Shown: positions 6,849 through 13,660 of the stretch, piece by piece | Layout: each line of letters begins with the position of its first letter | How positions within the stretch are numbered: the first letter of the stretch is position 1 | Assembly: GCA_903952785.1 (NCBI GenBank) | Contig: CAJBHC010000028.1 | Location: forward strand, 1 to 18,323 | DNA from: an uncultured bacterium | GTDB taxonomy: Bacteria; Patescibacteriota; Minisyncoccia; Phycocordibacterales; CAIZLB01 | Length of the DNA stretch: 18,323 nucleotides | Direction: 5' to 3' | The notes under the pieces: generated by a model | The model's input: the letters and a program-made list of their open reading frames with translations, nothing else | What the model was told of the DNA's origin: nothing | Database searches by the model: none | Translations under genes and position numbers: made by a program

Positions 6849-7448
6849 CTATTTTTCTTCCATAAATCTCTTTTCTGAAACGGAGAAGTTTAAATTTTCA
6901 AAGAAAGCTTCCACGTATTTCTTCTTCTCACTTGGAATAAAGTCCAGCATGTATGAGTGCTCCCACATATCAAGAGCAAGAATAATGGAGCCCCCAGTGA
7001 GATGTCCCTGATGCTGTTCTTCAACCCATGAGTGGTTTAATGTGTTTGTCTTTTTATCAAAATAAAGGACAGCCCATCCAACACCCCTTGTCATTGCGAT
7101 TTCCTTAAATCTCAAAAGCCACGCGTCAAATGATCCCCATGTCTCATTGATTTTTTCCACTAATTCACTCTGATCATTTTTGGAGTGTGGGCCACCCTCA
7201 AATTGTTCAAAGTAATATTCATGATTTCTCATTCCGTCAAACTCAAAAGAGAATCTTCTTTGCAGTTCTGAAATCAAATATGTGTTTTTGGTAATCTCTT
7301 CCTCGGAGGTTCGCAGCCCCTCAATCTTCTCAAGAATCAAGTTTGCACTTTTGGTGTATCCAGAGTATAGCTTCAAGTGCTCGTCTATGGTCTTTTGACT
7401 TATTCCCCTAAGCTCTGGAATCGTGAATGTTTTTTCTGCAAATTTCAT
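6849..7448 (-). CDS. sod: Superoxide dismutase, Fe/Mn family
   Basis: Converts superoxide to hydrogen peroxide and oxygen. 199 residues, normal for the family. The four metal ligands can be placed: His24 (DEHLKLYSGY), His76 (MRNHEYY), Asp160 and His164 (LDMWEHSYMLDF, the family signature D-x-W-E-H). The GVGWAVLYFD strand before it is also typical. The N-terminus lacks the usual doubled His of the HHxxYV helix but keeps the ligand and Tyr31. Iron or manganese preference cannot be decided from the sequence. No signal peptide is visible, so it is probably cytoplasmic. It lies between the two ComEC genes on the opposite strand, and its start codon is only 13 bp from that of the nuclease gene. Confidence 0.93.
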   Translation of the reverse strand: MKFAEKTFTIPELRGISQKTIDEHLKLYSGYTKSANLILEKIEGLRTSEEEITKNTYLISELQRRFSFEFDGMRNHEYYFEQFEGGPHSKNDQSELVEKINETWGSFDAWLLRFKEIAMTRGVGWAVLYFDKKTNTLNHSWVEEQHQGHLTGGSIILALDMWEHSYMLDFIPSEKKKYVEAFFENLNFSVSEKRFMEEK

Positions 7449-7461
7449 ATTTTAATTTATT

Positions 7462-8616
7462 ATGATTAATAATCTTCATCATCTTTTTCAAACAATTTGG
7501 CACAAAATATTTGGAATATTTTTGCAGGCCACGGACGCCTTTTACAGGGTGTTTGTTCGTCTATTATACCATAGTAAAATTGTGGGGGTTTTGGCACTGT
7601 TTTGGATAATCATTTTTGCAACCTCTGCAGGTTTTTTCATCTCGATTTTTTCTGAAGCACAAAGCGGTGGTGGTCAAAATAATCATCAGGGATTTTATGC
7701 TATCGATGTTGGGCAGGGCGACTCGTCTCTCTATATCACAAAGGAAAATCAAACAGTTCTCATAGACACTGGTAAACCGGGAAATGGAATCGTTCAAAAG
7801 ATGGAGAAGATTTTAGGAAAGTACAGAAAGAAAATTGATGTAATTGTTTTGACTCATCCAGATTCAGATCATGTTGGCGAGATTGAAAATATTCTCGCAT
7901 CTTATGAAGTTGGACTAATTTTATATTCTCCAATTTACGATGTGAGGCCGGACTCAGTGAAATCAATTGAAAATATTAGAATCAAAAATCATGGATTGAC
8001 CCTGCCAGTTTTTGCTGGGGAGAATTTGTCTTTCTCGGAGAACAGAGGTGAAGATAAAAAGGAAGCGATGTATTTCCTCTCCCCTTCATTTTATGGTATG
8101 GCAACATTTGCTAGCAAAAAAGAATTGGCAGAGGATAATTATTTCTCAGTTGTGTCTCTAATAAAAAGTAGAGATTTAATTTTCACGATGGCCGACGCTC
8201 CACAAAAGATTGAAAAGGTTTTGGTGTCATCTTCGGGCAACACTCTCTCAAGTTCATCACCTGCCTCTGTGCCGGTTTCAGAAACTGTAGATATCTTTTA
8301 TCAACTCTCATATCTCACAGGAGAAGAACTTCAGAGAAATCAATTTGATAAAATAATTTTGAAAGCTGGACATCATGGATCCAAGACTTCATCGGCGCCA
8401 GAGTTTATTAAAAAACTTTCTCCAACAGATGTAATTTTGTCTTACGGAAAAAATAACAGATATGGACATCCGCATAAGGAAGTTTTGGATTTGTTGATGG
8501 ATGGATTTTTAACATCGTCCTCGACCGTTACTGCAACCACATCGCCAACCTCGTTCATGTTCCCTAAAACAAAAATACACCAAACCTTCTCTGGCACGGT
8601 GTATTTTGGGGAGTGA
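7462..8616 (+). CDS. ComEC-type metallo-beta-lactamase nuclease, membrane anchored
   Basis: 384 residues: a cytosolic or amphipathic start, one membrane segment at about 41-63 (VGVLALFWIIIFATSAGFF), then a metallo-beta-lactamase fold. Visible motifs are FYAIDVGQGDSSLY (78-91), LIDTGKPG, the metal-binding THPDSDHVGE (131-140), KAGHHGSKTSS near 300 and SYGKNNRYGHPH near 330. This equals the C-terminal domain of full-length ComEC, which is proposed to degrade the non-transferred DNA strand or process incoming DNA at the membrane. A Ser/Thr-rich insert of about 50 residues near position 250-280 looks like a flexible loop. It probably works with the ComEC channel at 5217. It converges on rpmB with a 15-bp gap. 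Confidence 0.88.
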   Translation: MINNLHHLFQTIWHKIFGIFLQATDAFYRVFVRLLYHSKIVGVLALFWIIIFATSAGFFISIFSEAQSGGGQNNHQGFYAIDVGQGDSSLYITKENQTVLIDTGKPGNGIVQKMEKILGKYRKKIDVIVLTHPDSDHVGEIENILASYEVGLILYSPIYDVRPDSVKSIENIRIKNHGLTLPVFAGENLSFSENRGEDKKEAMYFLSPSFYGMATFASKKELAEDNYFSVVSLIKSRDLIFTMADAPQKIEKVLVSSSGNTLSSSSPASVPVSETVDIFYQLSYLTGEELQRNQFDKIILKAGHHGSKTSSAPEFIKKLSPTDVILSYGKNNRYGHPHKEVLDLLMDGFLTSSSTVTATTSPTSFMFPKTKIHQTFSGTVYFGE

Positions 8617-8631
8617 CCTACTTAATTATAA

Positions 8632-8883
8632 TTATTTCATTTTAATCAAACCAGCTTTCTTGAGAGTGGCAAAGGCGCCATTCTTTTGAATAGTTTTGAT
8701 TGCTCTAGTTGATAGAGTTAATGTAACTGATTGTCCAAGCTCTGGAACATAAATACGCTTCTTTTGAAGATTAGCGCGTCTACGTCTCAACCCTGTTGGG
8801 TTGAATTGAGTAGCACGAGTACGGTTAGAATACCCGCCTCCATTAATTGAACTTCTTTTTGTTATTGCGCAAACTTTTGCCAT
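8632..8883 (-). CDS. rpmB: 50S ribosomal protein L28
   Basis: 83 residues, basic throughout. It starts MAKVCAITKRSSINGGGYS like bacterial L28 (MxxxCxxxGK), then N-x-T-x-LRRRRANLQKKRIY and VTLTLSTRAIKTIQKNG, the conserved core with the usual V-x-L-x-(V/L)-S-x-x-x-(L/I) pattern. The C-terminus (KKAGLIKMK) is short. Its ATG is 26 bp from the divergent M50 protease start. No Shine-Dalgarno is seen upstream; a TATGAT (minus strand, 8904-8899) may be the -10. Confidence 0.93.
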   Translation of the reverse strand: MAKVCAITKRSSINGGGYSNRTRATQFNPTGLRRRRANLQKKRIYVPELGQSVTLTLSTRAIKTIQKNGAFATLKKAGLIKMK

Positions 8884-8897
8884 ATGTTTTGGTATGC

Positions 8898-8909
8898 TAT
8901 CATACTTCT
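8898..8909 (+). promoter_or_regulatory. Predicted -10 element of the M50 protease gene
   Basis: TATCAT (8898-8903) is followed by exactly 6 nt and the ATG at 8910. It overlaps the minus-strand TATGAT that could serve rpmB. A TTGCCA at 8877-8882 is a possible -35, but at a short 15-bp spacing. Confidence 0.4.
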
Positions 8910-9530
8910 ATGGACATAGCAACAATAATAATTTCAATAGCGATACTAGTATTCTCTGTAGTAATTCATGAGGTAGCCCATGGATTGGCAGCCTTGAGTC
9001 AAGGTGACCAAACGGCTAAAATCATGGGCCGGCTTACTCTTAACCCAATAAAGCACATAGATCCATTTGGCTCTATAATATTACCCCTACTTTGTGCGAT
9101 TTTACCCGGCGGAATCATCCTCGGATGGGCAAAACCTGTGCCTGTAAACTTCAATGCTCTTAGATCTGGAAAGAAAGGCGAGGCGCTAGTTGCCTTCGCT
9201 GGCCCTCTATCTAATATTATATTAGCGGTTATTGCTGGCTTGGTTATAAGAGGATTTGCTGGAACACTCCCAGATCCTGCTATTTTTGCACTGGAGATAG
9301 TAGTTCTAACTAACCTGGTTCTTGCGGTATTTAACCTCGTTCCAATTCCCCCACTGGACGGCTCACGTATTCTTTCAGCGATATTACCTTACAAAGCAAG
9401 ACATATCATGGCTACGCTTGAAAGATATGGCCTATTATTTGCCCTACTTTTTGTATTCTTCATCTGGCAAATGATCATCCCAGTAGTCTATTTCTTGGCC
9501 TATTTGTTGAGTGGGATTAGGATTTCATAG
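8910..9530 (+). CDS. Site-2 protease family (M50) membrane metallopeptidase
   Basis: 206 residues, multi-pass membrane protein. The first helix holds the zinc motif HEVAH (20-24). The third metal ligand motif is NLVPIPPLDGSRIL, matching the N-x-x-P-x-x-P-L-D-G pattern. Other segments include WAKPVPVN, the AFAGPLSNIILAVIAG helix and a hydrophobic C-terminal helix (LLFALLFVFFIWQMIIPVV). It belongs to the small, PDZ-less bacterial branch of unknown substrate. An in-frame ATG at 8847 would add 21 residues but overlaps rpmB. I prefer 8910 because of the -10-like element 6 nt upstream and because the first helix starts there. After its stop there are 283 bp without a gene. Confidence 0.9.
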   Translation: MDIATIIISIAILVFSVVIHEVAHGLAALSQGDQTAKIMGRLTLNPIKHIDPFGSIILPLLCAILPGGIILGWAKPVPVNFNALRSGKKGEALVAFAGPLSNIILAVIAGLVIRGFAGTLPDPAIFALEIVVLTNLVLAVFNLVPIPPLDGSRILSAILPYKARHIMATLERYGLLFALLFVFFIWQMIIPVVYFLAYLLSGIRIS

Positions 9531-9586
9531 GCTGAATCAGTCATCTTGGCGGTTGCTAGGTAGATTTGTCAATAATTTGTTAGCTT

Positions 9587-9738
9587 CCCCTAAGTAGAAC
9601 TTTTTGAGGGTTTATTTTATATAGACTCATATTCTGCCTACTTCTAAGGGGCTTACGAACTGCAGTGAGCAGAGCCAATTTTCAGCAGAAAATTGGTGCC
9701 CCCTTAGGGGTAGGTAGAATATGAGTATGTGAAGTAGG
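9587..9738 (+). ncRNA. Candidate structured RNA leader or palindromic element upstream of rpsL
   Basis: It lies in the 283-bp gap between the M50 gene and rpsL. A long stem pairs 9625-9641 with 9710-9726 (17 bp including one G-U), continues through two T-G wobbles and then pairs 9644-9651 with 9700-9707: about 27 bp in all. Inside it are two small hairpins, 4-bp arms CTGC/GCAG near 9660-9672 and 9-bp arms CCAATTTTC/GAAAATTGG near 9675-9696. Part of the left strand can pair elsewhere: 9637-9644 is fully complementary to 9731-9738, and 9587-9597 pairs with 9638-9651 apart from a 3-base bulge. This could be a regulatory leader of the S12-S7-EF-G cluster, a small RNA or a small mobile palindrome. 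I do not recognise a known RNA family. Confidence 0.45.
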
Positions 9739-9813
9739 AACCCTTGCATTAAGCACCTATATATAGTAGTCTATGACAACTAGTGTATTTTACATACGCT
9801 CGTAAATTTAAGT

Positions 9814-10230
9814 ATGCCAACTTTAAATCAATTAATTAAGAAGAATCGTTCAAAGCCTCGCAAAAAGAGTAAGGCTATTGCCCTTACTCGTGGTTTTAAC
9901 ACATTGCAAAACAGACCAATCTTTTATGATTCACCTTTTAAAAGAGGAGTTTGTACAAAGGTTACAACCAAAACACCTAAGAAGCCTAACTCTGCTATCA
10001 GAAAGATTGCAAGAGTTCGTCTTACAAACGGTATAGAAGTTACTGCTTACATCCCAGGAATGGGACACAACCTACAAGAGCACTCCGTGGTACTACTACG
10101 TGGTGGTCGTGTTAAGGACGTTGGTATTAGATATACTGTTGTTCGCGGAAAGCTAGACTGTGCAGGTGTTGAAAAGCGTAGAAAGCAACGTTCAGCTTAC
10201 GGCGCAAAGCGCCCAAAGGCAGCTAAGTAA
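9814..10230 (+). CDS. rpsL: 30S ribosomal protein S12
   Basis: Decoding-centre protein, 138 residues. The N-terminus follows the Gram-positive form with an extra segment (RGFNTLQNRPIFYDSPFKRGVC) before TTKTPKKPNSAIRKIARVRL. Then come NGIEVTAYIPGMGHNLQEHS, RGGRVKD and VRGKLDCAGVE. The Lys of TPKKPNSA that governs streptomycin response is present (K56). The normally invariant KDLPGVRY reads KDVGIRY (101-107), one residue shorter, with the proline position gone. The aspartate that carries methylthiolation in E. coli is kept. No Shine-Dalgarno is seen before the ATG. First gene of rpsL-rpsG-fusA, separated from rpsG by a structured 182-bp spacer. Confidence 0.97.
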   Translation: MPTLNQLIKKNRSKPRKKSKAIALTRGFNTLQNRPIFYDSPFKRGVCTKVTTKTPKKPNSAIRKIARVRLTNGIEVTAYIPGMGHNLQEHSVVLLRGGRVKDVGIRYTVVRGKLDCAGVEKRRKQRSAYGAKRPKAAK

Positions 10231-10235
10231 TATTA

Positions 10236-10370
10236 GCCGTCTGGTTTCGGCGGTCAGTTGATTTGTGTACGTCATGAATCAATCGGCCAAAATGTACACT
10301 CGTACAAAAAATGATTTATAGAGTAAGTTTTTGACGAAGCGGTCAAAAGTCTGAAAAAAGTCTATAAATC
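10236..10370 (+). promoter_or_regulatory. Structured rpsL-rpsG intercistronic region
   Basis: The spacer holds several inverted repeats. These are GCCG/CGGC (10236-10239 with 10248-10251), TTGATT/AATCAA (10258-10263 with 10277-10282), GTGTAC/GTACAC (10265-10270 with 10294-10299), which competes with TGTAC/GTACA (10293-10297 with 10302-10306), and a 10-bp stem (10313-10322 with 10361-10370) enclosing a 7-bp hairpin (10329-10335 with 10342-10348). In E. coli the S12-S7 spacer binds S7 for feedback control. A similar role here is inference. Confidence 0.45.
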
Positions 10371-10412
10371 GCGTATTATCAATATTATTAAAAATTACGT
10401 AACTTACAGAAA

Positions 10413-10883
10413 ATGCGAAGAAAATTAAAAAAGAAGGTTGTTATAAAACCTGATATAAAATATAAGTCAGAAGTAGTTTCAAAATTTATAAACTATGTTA
10501 TGTGGAGTGGTAAGAAAGAGACCGCCTCAAAAATTGTTTATTCATGTTTTGACGCTATTAAGGATTTAGCCAAGACAGAAAATCCATTAGAAATTTTTGA
10601 AACAGCTCTTAAAAACTCAGCTCCTCAAGTTGAAGTTAGATCAAGAAGAGTTGGAGGTGCAAACTATCAAGTTCCTAGAGAAGTTAGAGCTGAAAGAAGA
10701 GCTTTCCTATCTATGAAATGGATTATCGATGCAGCTCGCGCAAAAAAGGGAAAGGCTATCCATTTAAAACTAGCAGATGAAATTTTTGCAGCTTCAAAGA
10801 ATGAAGGAGAAGCAGTAAGAAAGAAAGAGAATACCCACAAGATGGCAGATGCCAACAAGGCCTTTGCTCACTTTGCTTGGTAA
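10413..10883 (+). CDS. rpsG: 30S ribosomal protein S7
   Basis: Nucleates assembly of the 30S head by binding the 3' major domain of 16S rRNA. 156 residues, the standard bacterial length, starting MRRKLKKKVVIKPD. Conserved segments are VVSKFINYVMWSGKKETASKI, the beta-hairpin EVRSRRVGGANYQVPREV and the C-terminal helix ENTHKMADANKAFAHFAW. No Shine-Dalgarno is seen in the A-rich stretch before the ATG. Second gene of the cluster; the 88 bp to fusA contain a hairpin and a separate promoter-like sequence. Confidence 0.97.
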   Translation: MRRKLKKKVVIKPDIKYKSEVVSKFINYVMWSGKKETASKIVYSCFDAIKDLAKTENPLEIFETALKNSAPQVEVRSRRVGGANYQVPREVRAERRAFLSMKWIIDAARAKKGKAIHLKLADEIFAASKNEGEAVRKKENTHKMADANKAFAHFAW

Positions 10884-10891
10884 TTCTAATC

Positions 10892-10924
10892 ATAAACCCC
10901 AAGCAAATTCTCTTCGGGGTTTAT
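10892..10924 (+). terminator. Hairpin between rpsG and fusA (attenuator or weak terminator)
   Basis: A 9-bp perfect stem ATAAACCCC/GGGGTTTAT (10892-10900 with 10916-10924), extendable by AAG/CTT past one bulged C. Only a mixed T-rich stretch follows, not a clean T-run. Partial termination would separate fusA expression from the ribosomal protein genes. Confidence 0.5.
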
Positions 10925-10953
10925 TGATTTATGGTAAACTATATTTATAAAAT
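10924..10953 (+). promoter_or_regulatory. Predicted fusA promoter
   Basis: TTGATT (10924-10929), an 18-bp spacer and TAAAAT (10948-10953), about 18 nt before the fusA ATG. The -35 touches the right arm of the preceding hairpin. No Shine-Dalgarno follows. Confidence 0.5.
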
Positions 10954-10971
10954 TAAAATAAAAAATAATAT

Positions 10972-13125
10972 ATGCAACGTGATTATCCATTAGAGCGAAT
11001 TAGAAACTTTGGTATCATCGCTCACATTGACGCTGGTAAGACAACAACATCAGAACGTGTTCTTTACTACACAGGAATGAGCCATAAGATTGGTGAAGTT
11101 CATGAAGGTGAAGCTGTAACAGACTGGATGGAACAAGAGAAAGAGCGTGGTATTACAATTACCGCAGCTGCTATTACTTGTTTCTGGAATCCAACATACA
11201 TGGGAACTGACAAGTCTCTTATGCATCGTTTTAACATTATTGACACACCTGGTCACGTAGACTTTACAGTTGAGGTTGAAAGATCACTTAAGGTTCTTGA
11301 CGGAGGAGTTGTAGTATTTGATGGAGTAGCAGGAGTTGAAGCACAATCTGAAACAGTTTGGAGACAAGCTGATAAATATCACGTTCCACGTATTTGTTTT
11401 ATAAACAAGCTAGATAGAATGGGTGCATCGTTTGAAAGATCATATCAATCAATCTTGGATAGACTAAACAAGAATGCAATCAGAATGCAACTTCCAATTG
11501 GAGCAGAAGCTGATTTGGATGGAATGATCGATCTTCTAAAGATGAAGGCTTATAAGTTTGAAGGAGATATGGGAAGTACAGTTACAGAATATGAAATTCC
11601 AGCTGACATGGTGGATGAAGCAAAGATGAGAAGACAAGAGCTTGTTGAGAAGTGTGTAGAGTTCGATGAAGATTTGATGAACAGATATCTAGAGGAAGGA
11701 GAAGCTGCGGTGTTTACAATCGATGAACTTAAAGCGTCTCTAAGAAAGGGAGTTATTTCAAATAAAGTATTTCCAGTTTTCACAGGTTCAGCTCTTAAAA
11801 ATAAAGGAGTTCAACTAGTATTGGATGCCGTTGTTGATTACCTACCATGTCCACTAGATGTTCCTCCAATAAAAGGACTTGATCCAGAGACAAATGAGGA
11901 GATTGAAAGACATGCATCAGATGAAGAGCCATTTGCTGCGCTTGCATTCAAATTGCAAACTGACCCATTCGTAGGACAACTTACATTCTTCCGTGTATAT
12001 TCCGGAACAATTGAAGCTGGTTCATATATTTATAATGCAACAACTGGTAACAAGGAGAGACTTGGACGTATCGTTAGACTTCAAGCTAATAAGAGAGAGG
12101 ATGTTAAGAAAGTTTTTGCAGGAGAAATTGCAGCAGCCGTTGGTCTTAAGGAAGCAAAAACATCTCACACTTTTTGCGATGAAGCTCATCCAATTTTACT
12201 AGATCCTATTAAGTTTGCAGAGCCTGTTGTGTCTCTCCGAATTGAACCTAAGACAAAGGCTGATCAAGAGAAGATGGGTGTTGCTCTTAAGAAACTAGGA
12301 GATGAAGATCCAACATTTAGAATTTCTTCAAACTCAGAGACAGGAGATACTGTTATCTCAGGAATGGGTGAACTCCACCTTGAAATTATGGTTGATAGAA
12401 TGAAGAGAGAGTTCAATGTTGAGGCTAACGTTGGGGCACCTCAGGTTGCATACAGAGAGACAATTCTTGGAAGTGCAGAGGCAGAACACAAATATGTTAA
12501 GCAGTCTGGAGGTAAGGGACAATACGGTCACGTTAAGATTATAATTAAGCACCTAGAACCCCTTGAGGAGGGAGCTAAAATTCCTAAGAACGTTCACAGA
12601 ACTGCTGACTTTGAATTCATAGATTCAATTAAAGGAGGAGTTATTCCAACAGAATTTATTCCTGCAGTTGAGAAGGGAGTTAAAGAAGCGATGGAGAGAG
12701 GTATTGTTGCTGGATTCCCACTAACAAACGTATCATGTGAATTAACTTTTGGATCATATCACGATGTTGACTCATCAGAAATCGCTTACAAGATTGCAGC
12801 TTCTCAAGCTTTCCAAGAGGGAGCTAAGCGTGCTCGTCCTGTTATTCTTGAGCCTATAATGAAGGTTGAAGCCCTAACACCTGAGCAATTCATGGGTGAC
12901 GTTACAGGATCACTTTCATCAAAGAGAGGACAGATTGAAGGAATGGACGATAGACTAGGAGGAATCAAGGTTATCAGAGCGATGGTTCCACTATCAGAAA
13001 TGTTCGGTTACACAACAGATATCAGATCAATGACACAAGGAAGAGGTTCAGTTACAATGGAATTTGATCACTACGATACAGTTCCTGCGAATGTGGAGAA
13101 GACAATTGTGGAGTCAAGGAAATAA
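10972..13125 (+). CDS. fusA: Translation elongation factor G
   Basis: GTPase that drives tRNA-mRNA translocation and, with RRF, ribosome recycling. 717 residues, slightly longer than the E. coli protein. GTP-binding motifs: AHIDAGKTT (17-25), switch I EKERGITITAAA, DTPGHVDF (91-98), NKLDRMG (145-151) and GSALKNKG. Domain II starts near FAALAFKLQTDPFVG, domain III holds ISGMGELHLEIMVDRM, domain IV holds SGGKGQYGHVKI and domain V ends in the RSMTQGRGSVTMEFDHY segment. It is a single canonical copy with no frame break. A terminator lies about 60 bp downstream. The usual next gene tuf is absent; opposite-strand genes of a defence type come instead. Confidence 0.98.
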   Translation: MQRDYPLERIRNFGIIAHIDAGKTTTSERVLYYTGMSHKIGEVHEGEAVTDWMEQEKERGITITAAAITCFWNPTYMGTDKSLMHRFNIIDTPGHVDFTVEVERSLKVLDGGVVVFDGVAGVEAQSETVWRQADKYHVPRICFINKLDRMGASFERSYQSILDRLNKNAIRMQLPIGAEADLDGMIDLLKMKAYKFEGDMGSTVTEYEIPADMVDEAKMRRQELVEKCVEFDEDLMNRYLEEGEAAVFTIDELKASLRKGVISNKVFPVFTGSALKNKGVQLVLDAVVDYLPCPLDVPPIKGLDPETNEEIERHASDEEPFAALAFKLQTDPFVGQLTFFRVYSGTIEAGSYIYNATTGNKERLGRIVRLQANKREDVKKVFAGEIAAAVGLKEAKTSHTFCDEAHPILLDPIKFAEPVVSLRIEPKTKADQEKMGVALKKLGDEDPTFRISSNSETGDTVISGMGELHLEIMVDRMKREFNVEANVGAPQVAYRETILGSAEAEHKYVKQSGGKGQYGHVKIIIKHLEPLEEGAKIPKNVHRTADFEFIDSIKGGVIPTEFIPAVEKGVKEAMERGIVAGFPLTNVSCELTFGSYHDVDSSEIAYKIAASQAFQEGAKRARPVILEPIMKVEALTPEQFMGDVTGSLSSKRGQIEGMDDRLGGIKVIRAMVPLSEMFGYTTDIRSMTQGRGSVTMEFDHYDTVPANVEKTIVESRK

Positions 13126-13186
13126 AAAAAGATAGCAACAGAGCCGTATTTAGGACAATTCCCCAAAAACGTCTAATACATTCTGA

Positions 13187-13214
13187 CAAAAGCATCCCGA
13201 GAGGGGTGTTTTTG
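13187..13214 (+). terminator. Rho-independent terminator of fusA
   Basis: A 12-bp stem including two G-U pairs (13187-13198 with 13203-13214), capped by a GAGA loop of GNRA type. A run of five T lies on the 3' side. It is correctly placed after the fusA stop at 13125. Confidence 0.75.
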
Positions 13215-13277
13215 TGTGGGCTGGTACAAAATTTGTGGTGTTTAGACAAATTATAAGACAATCGAAAGCGATGTAAG

Positions 13278-13313
13278 TCTAGGGTTTTTGCCGCTTCCGG
13301 CAAAAACCCTAGA
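13278..13313. repeat. Perfect 16-bp inverted repeat between fusA and the minus-strand operon
   Basis: Arms 13278-13293 and 13298-13313 are fully complementary with loop CTTC, and carry an internal T5/A5 block. It sits 24 bp after the end of the minus-strand operon, so it may be its terminator in the minus direction, though no separate T-run follows. The rest of the 211-bp gap (13126-13336) holds only the fusA terminator. Confidence 0.7.
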
Positions 13314-13336
13314 AAAGGTAGAAAGACCTCATAGAA

Positions 13337-13657
13337 TTACCAATTTCTAGAAATTACAGGAGGTTTTTTGGGATTTACATGTTTAGTTAAATCATTTCCA
13401 TTAAATGATTCTGCAAGAAGAATGACGTTGGATATATTACTTAAATACATTGAAACAATATGCGCATCGTGTGGGGTGTGAATGTCTGTATATCCAAGTA
13501 AAAAGTCTTCTTCAAAATATGAATTCTTTTTCTTTTTTGGAAAGATGTCGTAAGGTGCAATGTCACGAGTCACAAATTCATCATTTGTCTCCTTCTGAAA
13601 ATTAACCCGTATCATTTGTTGAGATTGAATAGCTGATATTATTGTTTGTTTGTGCAT
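13337..13657 (-). CDS. Small WYL-like protein, unassigned
   Basis: 106 residues. I do not recognise it firmly. It starts MHKQTIISAIQSQQMIRVNF and continues with TRDIAPYDIFPKKKKNSYF, EEDFLLGYTDIHTPHDAHIV and MYLSNISNVILLAESFN. The order of a short helix, an I-R-V-x-F strand, R-D-I-x-P, L-L-G-Y and a final I-S-x-V strand resembles a minimal WYL domain, a ligand-binding fold common in regulators of defence loci. The hallmark W-Y-L triplet is not present, so this is tentative. It lies 3 nt after the DUF3644-like gene, so the two are almost surely one transcript. It has no DNA-binding region of its own and is AT-rich like its neighbour. It could also be an unrelated small beta-rich accessory protein. 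Confidence 0.6.
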   Translation of the reverse strand: MHKQTIISAIQSQQMIRVNFQKETNDEFVTRDIAPYDIFPKKKKNSYFEEDFLLGYTDIHTPHDAHIVSMYLSNISNVILLAESFNGNDLTKHVNPKKPPVISRNW

Positions 13658-13660
13658 AAA

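Noticed and set aside
6766..7011. An 81-codon plus-strand frame overlapping the end of sod
   Set aside because: Most of it is antisense to the conserved sod C-terminus, and it shows no family features of its own.
9587..9738. Naming the structured element as SRP RNA, 6S RNA, tmRNA or a known ribozyme
   Set aside because: None of the conserved motifs of these families can be found, so it is left as an unassigned structured element.
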